Of a stretch of 33,464 bases of DNA, positions 7,869 to 15,348 are shown piece after piece. The notes beneath the pieces are model-generated. The model worked only from the letters and a program-made list of their open reading frames with translations. It did no database searches and was not told where the DNA came from. Position 1 is the stretch's first letter, and the number at the start of each line of letters is the position of its first letter. The DNA is from Gemmatimonadota bacterium. GTDB lineage: Bacteria; Latescibacterota; UBA2968; UBA8231. Position numbers and translations under genes: made by a program. The stretch lies in contig PBOD01000021.1 in assembly GCA_002724215.1 (NCBI GenBank), positions 53,354 to 86,817 of the forward strand. Direction: 5' to 3'.

Positions 7869-8910
7869 GGTGCCGCAGGGCGATATCGTCGAAACACCGC
7901 ATCAGGTCGGGCATAAAGGCGGTCAGCGAGGGGTAGCGGTCGCGGTTTTGCTCGTAGTCATCCATGGCGTCGACTATCTCGGGCAGGTGGCGGCAACCGT
8001 ACTGGTCGATATGGTGCTGCAACAGGCGCGCCGCGTCCTGGGGTTGGTTCGCCACCAGCGCGATGCGGACCTCGCAGGCGCGGATGATGTGCTCGGCGAC
8101 ATTGACCCGGGGCGACCAGCCCATCTGCCCGCTTTCGCGCTCGGCTGCGTAGAGCGCGACGAAACGCTCGATGACATCGGCGTAGTGCGGCGGCTCGAGC
8201 AGGTGGTTGACGAAGGAATGCCCGAATTCGTGGACCGATAGCTCGGCCAGGCTCTGCGGCGAGTCGAAGCCGTGACCGTCTGCGTCGGGCTCGACTGAGC
8301 AGAATGGCGCGAAGGTGTGGTAGATTTCGATCTCGTCGTCGCGGTGCACACTATTGCCGAAGCCGTGGCCAGCGATGCTCAGCGGTGAAGGGACCAGGTA
8401 AAAACCACGCGCATCGTCGCCGGCGCCGGCGCCGTAGTAGTTGCCGACCAAGTCGAGCCAGGAGGCGTCGGGCAAGCAGGCGCTGACCTCGGCCATAATG
8501 CCCTCGTAGCGCGGTTGTTGCTCGCGGTAAAAATTGTCGAAGCGGGCTCGCTCGTAAAAGTCGTCGACCAGCGGCAGGAAGTCGGCGATGGCCCTTTTGC
8601 CGGCCTCGGCGTCTCCGTCTCCGGCCTCGGCGTATCGGGAGTTGGGCAGGGGTGTCGTGAGTATGGCCACGGGGAAGGCGGTGCAGGTCAGCGCTAGTTG
8701 GATCATCGCGTCCCACCAGAAACCCTGTGCGTGCAACTGGTTGGCCTTTTGCACGGCGGGGTGCTCGCGCAGGTGGGCGAAGCGCTGCATGACTGCGCGG
8801 CGGTAGGGCTGGGACGGCATACCGGCGTTCCACTCTCCGGCGCCGTTTGCCGTGAGGTTGAGCAGAGTGGTAATGACCTCGACGTTGGGATCGATGCGGG
8901 CCTGGAGCAT
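7858..8910 (-). CDS. DUF4932-type putative zinc metallopeptidase
   Basis: The 350-aa protein has the DUF4932 layout: an N-terminal VDP-like segment (RIDPNVEVITTLLNL), a helical middle part, and SVHEFGHSFVNH at residues 225-236. HEFGH (His227, Glu228, His231) is the zinc-binding HExxH of gluzincin-type metallopeptidases; a third ligand may be Glu in the downstream NVAEHIIRACE segment. No signal peptide is evident, although many relatives are exported. Substrate and proteolytic activity are inferred from the motif only. ATG 8910 has TGGAG about 12 nt upstream. It follows the PHP gene after a 178-nt spacer holding a long inverted repeat. Confidence 0.75.
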   Translation of the reverse strand: MLQARIDPNVEVITTLLNLTANGAGEWNAGMPSQPYRRAVMQRFAHLREHPAVQKANQLHAQGFWWDAMIQLALTCTAFPVAILTTPLPNSRYAEAGDGDAEAGKRAIADFLPLVDDFYERARFDNFYREQQPRYEGIMAEVSACLPDASWLDLVGNYYGAGAGDDARGFYLVPSPLSIAGHGFGNSVHRDDEIEIYHTFAPFCSVEPDADGHGFDSPQSLAELSVHEFGHSFVNHLLEPPHYADVIERFVALYAAERESGQMGWSPRVNVAEHIIRACEVRIALVANQPQDAARLLQHHIDQYGCRHLPEIVDAMDDYEQNRDRYPSLTAFMPDLMRCFDDIALRHHVG

Positions 8911-8927
8911 TATTCAGTCGTCTCCAG

Positions 8928-9041
8928 TTATGCCGCTGCCTCCGCTCCCAATCCGCCGACCAGATGGGCAATACTGTCGAAGCCTACGGCGAGCTGATCG
9001 TGGAGCGTTGCCGCGATGGCGGCGAATCGCTCCACGATCAT
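8928..9041 (-). CDS. Possible small protein or remnant upstream of the DUF4932 gene
   Basis: ATG 9041 opens 37 codons (MIVERFAAIAATLHDQLAVG, then FDSIAHLVGGLGAEAAA), ending 17 nt before the DUF4932 ATG. Third codon positions are GC-rich, as in real genes here. The frame stays open and protein-like upstream of the ATG (CAIAPWDASGCGKN), which argues for a 3' remnant rather than an intact small gene. There is no good ribosome site. The 13-bp inverted repeat at 8995-9040 lies inside it. Confidence 0.25.
   Translation of the reverse strand: MIVERFAAIAATLHDQLAVGFDSIAHLVGGLGAEAAA
8995..9040. repeat. Long perfect inverted repeat (13-bp arms)
   Basis: TGATCGTGGAGCG (8995-9007) pairs perfectly with CGCTCCACGATCA (9028-9040). 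The 20-nt interval contains a second stem, GCCGC/GCGGC around GATG, so the transcript could form an 18-bp two-stage hairpin. It sits in the spacer between the PHP gene and the DUF4932 gene. No T tract follows on the minus strand, so it is not a standard intrinsic terminator; RNA stabilisation, rho-independent pausing or a protein-binding site are alternatives. Confidence 0.6.
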
Positions 9042-9088
9042 ATTCTTGCCGCAGCCCGATGCGTCCCAGGGGGCGATCGCGCAAATGC

Positions 9089-10054
9089 TTAAGCCCGCGC
9101 GAGCCCGGTCAGGTCGAAGGGATTGGACCAGGCCTTAAGGCCGCGTTGATCGACGATCTCGAAGCGCACCCAGCGCGAATTGGCTCGCAGCGGGAAGGTC
9201 GCGGTCTCAAACAGCTCGCCGTGCTGGTGGTATTCGGTGCCGGTGCTGTCGGAGATCGCGGCGATGCGCTGCGCTGGCGAGCAGGCGACGGTGGCTTCGC
9301 ACGGGGTTTTTTCGTCGCCCTCCCGGTCGCTGCAGCGGATTTGAATATCGCGGATCTCGGGGCCGGTGCTGGCATAGGAGGCACCGGCGGCCAGCGCGGC
9401 GACGATCGCGGCGCCGGTGCGCTCTTTGACGCGGACCCAGGTCCAGCCCTGGTAGGTGTCGCGCCGCGCCGACTCCAGCGCGTGAGAGTCGTCGTTGGCC
9501 AGCGCCGGGTAGAGGCGGTTTTGCTGTTGCATCCAGTCGTCCCAGTGCACCGACGACTCGCCGCGCCCGGCGCAGCGGCAGGTCGTGTTGAAGACCTCGA
9601 TGCCGGCGAAGCCGGTCAGGGGCAGAACATCGCGCATGACGTTGATCGAGCTCCAGTGGGGGTGTGCCAAAAAGACGGCCCCCCCCTGGCGATTAACCTC
9701 GTCGATCACGTGCTGTGGCGGCATTTTCTCGGCGTCCATATCCTCGCTCAGGTTGAGGCAGACGAAGTGGTGGCGCTGGCCGCCGAAGGGGTTGTCGGGA
9801 TGCAGTTCCGCACCCTGGACGAGGACAAAATCATCGGGGGCCTGGACCGTGTCGATGCGGGTGATCTCGTGGTGGTCTGAGAGGCAGAGGTAGTCGTAGC
9901 CCTGGCCGACATAGCCGTCTAGCCGTTCCTGGGGCGAGGGCTGCCCATCGGAGTTGGTGGTGTGCGAGTGGAGGTTGCCCTTGAGCCAGGTGTAGCCTTC
10001 CGAGTCAGGGAGGGAAAAGGGATTGGTGATGGTGCCGGTGGGAGCAGCGGACAT
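9089..10054 (-). CDS. PHP-domain metal-dependent hydrolase
   Basis: The 321-aa product has the PHP (polymerase and histidinol phosphatase) metal-site motifs in order: GNLHSHTTNSDG (His29, His31), a SDHHE motif near residue 68, GAELHPDN, an AHPHW motif and NDDSHALE near the C-terminal third. These give the trinuclear metal centre of PHP phosphoesterases. The C-terminal 80 residues look like a small beta-sandwich. ATG 10054 is chosen because AAAGGA sits 8 nt upstream and conserved sequence starts just after. Longer in-frame extension upstream overlaps the preceding gene and is unlikely. It lies 17 nt after the histidine phosphatase, so the two probably form an operon of phosphoester-hydrolysing enzymes. 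The substrate is unknown. Confidence 0.88.
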   Translation of the reverse strand: MSAAPTGTITNPFSLPDSEGYTWLKGNLHSHTTNSDGQPSPQERLDGYVGQGYDYLCLSDHHEITRIDTVQAPDDFVLVQGAELHPDNPFGGQRHHFVCLNLSEDMDAEKMPPQHVIDEVNRQGGAVFLAHPHWSSINVMRDVLPLTGFAGIEVFNTTCRCAGRGESSVHWDDWMQQQNRLYPALANDDSHALESARRDTYQGWTWVRVKERTGAAIVAALAAGASYASTGPEIRDIQIRCSDREGDEKTPCEATVACSPAQRIAAISDSTGTEYHQHGELFETATFPLRANSRWVRFEIVDQRGLKAWSNPFDLTGLARA

Positions 10055-10071
10055 GATGGGATCCTTTCGGA

Positions 10072-10659
10072 TTACAGGGTGGTTTCCAAGCCGGGGACGT
10101 GGCCGTGGTCGTTCCAGTATTCCAACTGGCGGATGCTCTCGTCGGTGATGACGAGTTTGGATACGGCGGTGTTCTCGTTGATAGCGCGGGTTTCGTCGGC
10201 GGTATCGACATTGAAGAAGGATTTGAAAATCTGGCTGAAAATGCCCCAGTGGCCGAAGACGACGAAGGATGCTCCGGGCGCGGCGATGATCTCGGCGATC
10301 AGCAGTTCGGCGCGGTCTCGCGTGGGGAGCAGATGGTGGTCGCTCGGGTCTATTTCGGCGATGTCGGCGAGGCTGTGGAAATCGACTTCGGCATAGGCGT
10401 CGTCGCGCCCCCAGTTGGATTCCAGGGCGCATTTGTTAAAGGCGATTCTATCGCCGCGGATCTGCGATAACTGATACGTGCGGCAGGCGCGGATGAGGGG
10501 GCTGATAAAGATGACATCGGGGTGTAGGTCTTTGACGCGCGGGATAAGGGCGCGGGCCTGTTGTTCGCCGAGGGGGCTCAGCGGCGGGTTGAGCCCGGGG
10601 ACGGTTGCGTCGATCTGCGACATGCTTTGGCCGTGTCGGATGAGCCAGATGTGTTTCAT
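10072..10659 (-). CDS. Histidine phosphatase family protein, copy 1
   Basis: The 195-aa protein opens with the phosphohistidine motif IWLIRHGQS (Arg8-His9-Gly10). It continues with the FISPLIRACRT segment that supplies the second arginine, and has the second catalytic histidine in VVFGHWG. This is the phosphoglycerate-mutase-like fold, acting on small phosphomonoesters or phosphoproteins in the cytosol. The middle is shorter and more divergent than in cofactor-dependent mutases, so phosphatase is more likely than mutase. It is first in a unit with the PHP hydrolase, and a strong -10-like TATACT lies about 60 nt upstream. Confidence 0.85.
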   Translation of the reverse strand: MKHIWLIRHGQSMSQIDATVPGLNPPLSPLGEQQARALIPRVKDLHPDVIFISPLIRACRTYQLSQIRGDRIAFNKCALESNWGRDDAYAEVDFHSLADIAEIDPSDHHLLPTRDRAELLIAEIIAAPGASFVVFGHWGIFSQIFKSFFNVDTADETRAINENTAVSKLVITDESIRQLEYWNDHGHVPGLETTL

Positions 10660-10720
10660 CGGGGTACGGTTGCCTTTCTCCGCAACGGATGGCGATGTAC
10701 CTATTGGGACGAAAAAGAAT

Positions 10721-10756
10721 AGTATAAGTAGTGAGTAGAATCGGCACGGTTGTCAA
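10721..10756 (-). promoter_or_regulatory. Possible promoter of the histidine phosphatase / PHP unit
   Basis: On the minus strand a perfect TTGACA (10756-10751) is followed by TATACT (10726-10721), but the gap is 24 nt rather than about 17. Each hexamer looks real alone. Either TATACT works with a poor -35 element, or the long spacer implies an activator. Confidence 0.35.
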
Positions 10757-10851
10757 ATAGCAGGGATCGAGTGCCGCGTCAAAGTACTGCAGGAACTGGA
10801 GTTCGAAATCGCGCTCATGGGCCAGGTCGAGTCGCGCGCCGCTATGGCCTA
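10752..10851 (-). pseudogene. Protein-like fragment after the second DMT exporter
   Basis: Just past the exporter stop the minus strand, in another frame, reads HSGARLDLAHERDFELQFLQ and then YFDAALDPCY. This has strong protein character and GC-rich third positions, but no start codon of its own. It runs into the promoter region of the histidine phosphatase unit. It is probably a remnant of a lost gene; no family is recognised. Confidence 0.25.
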
Positions 10852-11721
10852 GTCCGCGCGCCGCCCGCCCAGTTGGGAGACCAGCATCCCCCCAAACATC
10901 AGCCCGCATCCCGCCAGCCCGCGCAGGGACATCGCTTCGCTCAACAGCCACCAGCCGCCCAGCGCGGCGAACACCGTTTCCAGGCTCAGGATAATGGCCG
11001 CGTGGCTGGCCGGCGCCTGGCGCTGGGCCACCACCTGCAGCGTATAGGCCACGCCTACTGAGAGCACTCCGCCGTAAAATACCGGCCACGCCGCATCCAC
11101 GAGCGGTTGCCAGGCGACCGGCTCGACGGCCAGGGCTACGCCGAAGCTCAGCAGCGAGCAGGTGAGGAATTGCAGGAAGGCCAGCGCCGCCCAGTCTATT
11201 TGCTGTGCGAAGCGGCCGATGATCAACACGTGGCCGGCCCAGAACAGCGCACCGATTAGCACTAGCGCGTCGCCGTAGGCGATGGAGAAGGGCGGCTCGA
11301 CGCTCAGCAGATAGAGCCCTGCCGTCGCCACCAGCGCGCCGAGCCAGGTGTTGCGACCGCTCTGCTGACCCAAAGCAAGCCCCAGAATCGGCACCAGAAT
11401 TACGTAGAGCCCGGTGATGAAGCCGGCTTTGCCGGCCGTAGTGTAGACGATGCCGACCTGTTGCAACGACGAGCCGGCGAAGAGGAAGAGCCCGGCCAGC
11501 AGGCTGCCTGGGGCAGCGCGTAACAGATGGGGTAGCAAGGGGCCAGAGGCGTTTTGGGCGACGAAGGGCATAAGGGGCAGGCAGCCCAGGGCGAAGCGCG
11601 CGGCGTTGAAGAGATAGGGACCGACGTATTCCATCCCCATGCGCTGGGCGACGAAGGCGAAACCCCAGATAAAGGCGGTGAGCAAGAGCAGCAGGTCGGC
11701 GCGGAGCGAGTTGGAGCGCAA
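10849..11721 (-). CDS. DMT-superfamily transporter (EamA family), copy 2
   Basis: The 290-aa protein has about ten hydrophobic segments in two EamA repeats. Family hallmarks are TAFIWGFAFVAQRMGMEYVG at residues 15-34, the LQQVGIVYTTAGKAGFITG turn near 105, and LETVFAALGGWWLLSEAM in repeat two. It is closer to the YdcZ/RhaT-like LLLLTAFIWG subgroup than to copy 1 at 2490-3380, so the two probably carry different substrates. The start is a TTG 8 nt after the stop of the DUF4159 gene; no ATG occurs before the first membrane segment. Co-transcription with the DUF4159 gene is likely. Confidence 0.88.
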   Translation of the reverse strand: MRSNSLRADLLLLLTAFIWGFAFVAQRMGMEYVGPYLFNAARFALGCLPLMPFVAQNASGPLLPHLLRAAPGSLLAGLFLFAGSSLQQVGIVYTTAGKAGFITGLYVILVPILGLALGQQSGRNTWLGALVATAGLYLLSVEPPFSIAYGDALVLIGALFWAGHVLIIGRFAQQIDWAALAFLQFLTCSLLSFGVALAVEPVAWQPLVDAAWPVFYGGVLSVGVAYTLQVVAQRQAPASHAAIILSLETVFAALGGWWLLSEAMSLRGLAGCGLMFGGMLVSQLGGRRAD

Positions 11722-11729
11722 GGGAGACC

Positions 11730-12512
11730 TTAGCGCAGCGCAGGGCCGGCCTGTTGCCTGGCGATGGCAAAGACCAGCAGGTTGACGCCGAACCGCAGGC
11801 TCGGCGCGCGGCTGTGGGCCTGGGGATCGCCCCAGAAGTAGGTGAGGTTCAAATCGCTGAAGAGCACCGCGACCCGGCCGCGGTATTCGAGCATTTCGAG
11901 GTCGGTTATGGTGCCGGGCTGGTGGGCGCCGGGTGGCGGTCCGTCGGGCAGGGCGAAGAAGCTCGAATAGAGCGCGTGGTCGCGCGGCACTTTGCGCCAG
12001 CGGCTGCCGCCGGCGCCGAGGATATCGGGATCCTTCACCAGCTCCTTAAACTGCCGGTCGAAGGGCGTGCCCGACCGCCCCGCGTCGCCGAAGCGGAAGC
12101 GCCCCAGGCCGCGCGGGCGCACGTCTTCGGCGTAGAGCAGACCGCCGTCCTGCAAAAACCGGCCGAGCCGCCGCCGGTCTTCCGCGCCGATGCGCAATTG
12201 CGCGTTGTTGCCCGACATGTAGAGCAGGGTGATGCCGTCGAGCTGCCGCAGGGTGCGGTCCTCGCCGCGCAGGCGAACGTCGAGTTCGGTATTGTCTTCG
12301 ACGTATTGGATCAGTTCGGGCACGGCCAGCGGAAAGCGGTCGATGCCGTCCTCGGCGTCCTTGTAGATCAAGGAGGCGAGGACGTAGGTGCGGGCGCGGG
12401 CACCGCGCTCGGGTTCGCGAATGGAAAGGTCGGGGCGGGCGTCTTCCTGGGCGGCGAGCGGCGCGGCAGCCAGCAGCCAGAGCAGCGCGGTTATGAAGCG
12501 CATTTGTGCCAT
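11730..12512 (-). CDS. DUF4159 domain protein, copy 1 (exported)
   Basis: The 260-aa product has a signal peptide at about residues 1-21 (RFITALLWLLAAAPLAAQ). The DUF4159 domain follows, with YVLASLIYKDAEDGIDRFP, ITLLYMSG, a GGLLYAED turn, GTPFDRQFKELVKDP, YSSFF and FSDLNLTYFWGD. DUF4159 proteins have a class-I-glutamine-amidotransferase-like fold; no catalytic triad is evident, so a binding or structural role in the envelope is as likely as enzymatic activity. The second copy at 14560-15348 shares most of these motifs. The exporter gene follows 8 nt downstream. The 5' region contains three overlapping hairpins and a possible leader frame, suggesting post-transcriptional control. Confidence 0.83.
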   Translation of the reverse strand: MAQMRFITALLWLLAAAPLAAQEDARPDLSIREPERGARARTYVLASLIYKDAEDGIDRFPLAVPELIQYVEDNTELDVRLRGEDRTLRQLDGITLLYMSGNNAQLRIGAEDRRRLGRFLQDGGLLYAEDVRPRGLGRFRFGDAGRSGTPFDRQFKELVKDPDILGAGGSRWRKVPRDHALYSSFFALPDGPPPGAHQPGTITDLEMLEYRGRVAVLFSDLNLTYFWGDPQAHSRAPSLRFGVNLLVFAIARQQAGPALR

Positions 12513-12652
12513 CGCGCTTCTAAAATAGCCCGGGTGCCGCGCGGCACCAAACGCTCCTTGGTGCGACAGACGTTGCGCGTTTTTTGGCCCTGCCCGACGG
12601 GATGCACAAACACTCCCAGTGGTCGCAGGATCATTGCTCGGTGATGGCGCAT
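12491..12652 (-). other. Possible leader frame overlapping the DUF4159 start
   Basis: A minus-strand frame from ATG 12652 (53 aa, starting MRHHRAM, with GGTGGGA just upstream) overlaps the first 22 nt of the DUF4159 gene. Inside it, AAGGAG is followed 6 nt later by GTG 12547, which could start an 18-aa peptide (MPRGTRAILEARWHKCAS). No conserved family is seen. Its interest is that it runs through the hairpin region, so its translation could change RNA folding. Confidence 0.25.
12533..12578 (-). promoter_or_regulatory. Three mutually exclusive hairpins in the DUF4159 leader
   Basis: Read 5' to 3' on the minus strand, GCGCAAC (12578-12572) can pair with GTCGCAC (12567-12561, one G-U). GCACCAA (12564-12558) can pair with TTGGTGC (12550-12544). 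GGTGCC and GGCACC are halves of the 16-bp palindrome at 12533-12548. Neighbouring stems share bases, so stem 1-2 excludes 2-3, and 2-3 excludes 3-4, as in an attenuator. The 2-3 loop contains GGAG. The palindrome ends 20 nt before the DUF4159 ATG and is followed by CGGGCTATTTT, a weak T-rich stretch. Function is inferred from geometry only. Confidence 0.4.
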
Positions 12653-12740
12653 TCCCACCTGCTTATTGCCGGCAGCCCCGCCTGTCGCGCCGGCGGCGGA
12701 ATGGCGGGCACGGGCGCGGGTTTTGTTGGGGGAGTCGCCT

Positions 12741-13829
12741 TCAGAGAAATAGCGTCTGCAGATTTCCGCCCAGTATCTTGGCGCGCTCGCGGTCGCCGAG
12801 GAAATCGCAGTAATCCAGGTACGACAGCGACTGGCCGTAGGTGCAGTAGCGCTCGACATTGGGCATGTCGGAGCCCCAGATCAGGCGGTCGGGGCCGAGC
12901 AGGTCGCAGAGCTGGCGGAGGTGGTGGCGCGCTCGATCGTAGGGATAGTCGGTCTTGCCGCCCCAGGCGATGGGATAGAGCACTTCGGAGTAGACGGGGA
13001 AGTTGCGCATGATTTCCATCATATAGTCGGGCAGCGCGATGTGGTCCTGATCGTCGGCGAAGAGCGCGGTGGGCAGGCCGTGGACCAGGACCGAGGGGAT
13101 AGTCGGATAGCGCTCCAGCCAGGTCCTGAATAACCCCATTTCTTCCTCAAAGCCCCCTGCCGGCGAATCCCCCAGAAAGACCCAGAACACCGGAATTCCC
13201 AACGCCTGCACTTGATCCCAAAATGGATAGTACTCCGCTTCACTGAAATACTGGCAGTAGCCATTGCGGAAAAAACCCGCGAGCGTGTAGTAGAGCCCCT
13301 GCATGCCTAGCTCGTCAATCGCGCGGTGCAGTCTCTGTAATTGATCGTCGCGATAGGCGCAGGACTCGTCGACATTGGCCAGGCCGACAAAGCGGCCGGG
13401 AAAGCGGGTGCGTGCCGCGGCGAAATAGTCGGCCAGGTCGCCGTAGATGTGGTCGTTTTGCAGCACGGCGGTTTGGACACCGGCGTAGTCCATCTGTGCC
13501 ACCAGCGCCGCGGGTGGGAAGTGCATGTCCTGCAGGCTTGGCGGCAGGAATTGCACGTAGTAGTCCTCGCCGTCTTTGCTCCATTCGAAGCGGCCCATTG
13601 CGCCGACGCGGAAGTCGACATCGGTAGCGCGTCCGGCTTCGGAGGGGTCGTTCGGGTCCCATAAATCGCGCGCTGCAATAATCGCATCGTCGCGCAAGCG
13701 GCGCACTGGCTGGTTGCCGTGGGTGTGCATGGCGCGCTGCTGGTAGAGTCGGTGGGTTGCGGCGTCGGGTAGACCGCAGGCGCCCGCAAGCGGTGGGAAG
13801 ATATGCGCGTGGCAGTCGATGATAGCCAT
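12741..13829 (-). CDS. Amidohydrolase family protein (Amidohydro_2 type)
   Basis: The 362-aa TIM-barrel hydrolase starts AIIDCHAHIFPP, whose His7 and His9 are the metal ligands of the first barrel strand. It ends with IWGSDMPNVE, whose Asp is the catalytic base on strand eight. PF04909 members include decarboxylases and lactone or amide hydrolases of aromatic and sugar-acid pathways. The middle section has FVGLANVDES and GMQGLYYTL, typical strands of this family. The gene starts 3 nt after the stop of the membrane-protein gene, so it is the last member of that operon. Next to mannonate-dehydratase-like enzymes, a sugar-lactone role is possible but not shown. Confidence 0.88.
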   Translation of the reverse strand: MAIIDCHAHIFPPLAGACGLPDAATHRLYQQRAMHTHGNQPVRRLRDDAIIAARDLWDPNDPSEAGRATDVDFRVGAMGRFEWSKDGEDYYVQFLPPSLQDMHFPPAALVAQMDYAGVQTAVLQNDHIYGDLADYFAAARTRFPGRFVGLANVDESCAYRDDQLQRLHRAIDELGMQGLYYTLAGFFRNGYCQYFSEAEYYPFWDQVQALGIPVFWVFLGDSPAGGFEEEMGLFRTWLERYPTIPSVLVHGLPTALFADDQDHIALPDYMMEIMRNFPVYSEVLYPIAWGGKTDYPYDRARHHLRQLCDLLGPDRLIWGSDMPNVERYCTYGQSLSYLDYCDFLGDRERAKILGGNLQTLFL

Positions 13830-13832
13830 AGC

Positions 13833-14558
13833 TCAGGTTCTTTGCGGCGCCAGCGCGTCCTGGGTCCATAGCCGCAGGGTCAGTGGCCAGAGCACTGCGA
13901 GATAGACCGCCCAGCTGATGAGCAAGCCCCCGGCCAATCCGCAAGTATCCTGTGCGGTATAGATGGCCGCCAACATGGCGCACATCGCCGTCATCAGCAC
14001 CGGCACCTGGCGGCAGACCGTCCACAGCCCCTTGCGCGCCTCGTAAGAGCCGATCACGCCGAGGATGGGAAAAAGGGTGGCGAAACCCTGGAGCGACTCC
14101 TTGATCAGCAGCAACAATCCGACGATCGCGCCAATGGCGGGCAGTTTGAGGTAAATCGGCAGCGGCGTGCGGTGGTCGGGCTCGGTGCGCGGCGAATGCA
14201 GGAAGTAAAGCGCCAGTGCCAGGGCAGAGGCCGCGAGTGCGGCGGGCCAGAAGGGCAGGTCGGCCGCGGTTTTGAGCAACAGGTGGCTCAGCAGGATATA
14301 TCCGACCAGTCCGCAGGCCAGCGCCGGGACGATCGGCAGGCGCTGGTGCAGCAGCCGAATGCCGTGGAAAAAGAGCAACAACAACACCAGGGCCAGGATT
14401 TGGCTCGTGCCGACGGGCCGGCCTTGGGAAAGCACGAGGGCGGTGAAGGGGAAGGGTAGGCTCAGCACCAGCGCTTTCCAGCGCGGTCGGGGCAAATAGG
14501 CAATGGCAGTGGCCTGGAGCGTGACGACGCCCAATAGCGCCAGGTCCCAGTATGACAC
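13833..14558 (-). CDS. Uncharacterised integral membrane protein
   Basis: The product of about 241 aa has seven to eight hydrophobic segments, for example LALLGVVTLQATAIAYL, ILALVLLLLFFHGIRLL, LPAIGAIVGLLLLI and LISWAVYLAVLWPLTL. A conserved-looking loop, TLFPILGVIGSYEARKGLW, lies between segments. I do not recognise a family. I chose the GTG at 14558, which follows the TAG of the upstream DUF4159 gene after one base. A TTG at 14591 would add 11 residues and overlap that gene by 32 nt. The amidohydrolase gene follows 3 nt downstream, so this protein sits in the middle of a tightly coupled operon, perhaps as a transporter or an anchor for the exported DUF4159 partner. Confidence 0.75.
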   Translation of the reverse strand: MSYWDLALLGVVTLQATAIAYLPRPRWKALVLSLPFPFTALVLSQGRPVGTSQILALVLLLLFFHGIRLLHQRLPIVPALACGLVGYILLSHLLLKTAADLPFWPAALAASALALALYFLHSPRTEPDHRTPLPIYLKLPAIGAIVGLLLLIKESLQGFATLFPILGVIGSYEARKGLWTVCRQVPVLMTAMCAMLAAIYTAQDTCGLAGGLLISWAVYLAVLWPLTLRLWTQDALAPQRT

Positions 14559-14559
14559 G

Positions 14560-15348
14560 CTAACGGCCGACAGGTAGCGGCCGGCCGGCAAATTGCTTGG
14601 TTAGCGCGAAGACGACGAGATTGGTGCCGAACTGCAGGTTGCGGTCGCGGCCGTCGGCGTCGCGATTGCCCCAGAACCAGCTGATGTTGAGGTCGCTGAA
14701 GACCACGGCGGTGCGGCCTCGCAGCTCGAGGGCTTCCAGCGCGAAGACATTGCCGCGGCGGGCGCCGTTCATCGGCGGGCCGTCGGGAAAGTCGAAGTAG
14801 GACGAGTAGATCGGGTCGTTCTTGGGGATCTTGCGCCAGCGCCCGCCCTGGCCGCCGAGGACTTTGGGATCCTTCAGCAGCGCCTTGAACTGGCGGTCGA
14901 AGGGGGTGCCGGTGATGCCGGCATTGAGGGTGCGGCGATCGGTTTCGAGGGGCAGGATGTCCTCGGCGTAGAGAAAGCCTCCCTGCCGGAGATACTGGGC
15001 AAGCCCCTGTTTCTCGGCATCGCTCAACCGCACCACGCCGTCGGACCCGGTCATATAGAGCATCAGCGCGTCGGCGATGCGAGGGTTGTCGAGCGACAGC
15101 ATGCGCCAGTTCAATTGCACCTCGAGCCTGGCGGCCGCGCTGGTATACGACACCAACTCCTGCGCGGCCATCGACAGGTAGTCGCGTTCCTTTATGGCAT
15201 CGTTGTAGTCGACCTGGACAATGGTGAACTCACCCTCGGGACTGGGCGTTGAGCGCTGGCGGGTGGGCTCGGGCACAGAGAGGCTCGAGCGGTCGTCTTC
15301 GGCCGCGGCCGGGACGCACATCAGCGCGATCAGCAAGAGCGGCTTCAT
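14560..15348 (-). CDS. DUF4159 domain protein, copy 2 (exported)
   Basis: This 262-aa protein has a short signal peptide (KPLLLIALMCVPAAAE at residues 2-17). Its DUF4159 domain closely parallels copy 1: FTIVQVDYNDAIKERDY, ALMLYMTGSDG, a GGFLYAED turn, GTPFDRQFKALLKDPKVLGG, WRKIPKNDPIYSSYF and FSDLNISWFWGN. The ATG overlaps the TGA of the upstream UxuA-like gene (ATGA), fixing the start and implying coupled translation. The membrane-protein gene starts one base after its stop. An envelope protein translated directly after a cytosolic sugar-acid enzyme suggests a pathway that spans the membrane. Confidence 0.84.
   Translation of the reverse strand: MKPLLLIALMCVPAAAEDDRSSLSVPEPTRQRSTPSPEGEFTIVQVDYNDAIKERDYLSMAAQELVSYTSAAARLEVQLNWRMLSLDNPRIADALMLYMTGSDGVVRLSDAEKQGLAQYLRQGGFLYAEDILPLETDRRTLNAGITGTPFDRQFKALLKDPKVLGGQGGRWRKIPKNDPIYSSYFDFPDGPPMNGARRGNVFALEALELRGRTAVVFSDLNISWFWGNRDADGRDRNLQFGTNLVVFALTKQFAGRPLPVGR

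Noticed and set aside
8852-9880. Long + strand frame (342 codons) opposite the PHP gene
   Set aside because: The PHP metal motifs lie on the minus strand. The + frame has no recognisable domain and no ribosome site.
12561-12585. Intrinsic terminator on the + strand (7-bp stem, T6)
   Set aside because: Stem and T run look good, but no + strand gene precedes it for thousands of bases. On the minus strand it becomes part of the overlapping-hairpin leader.
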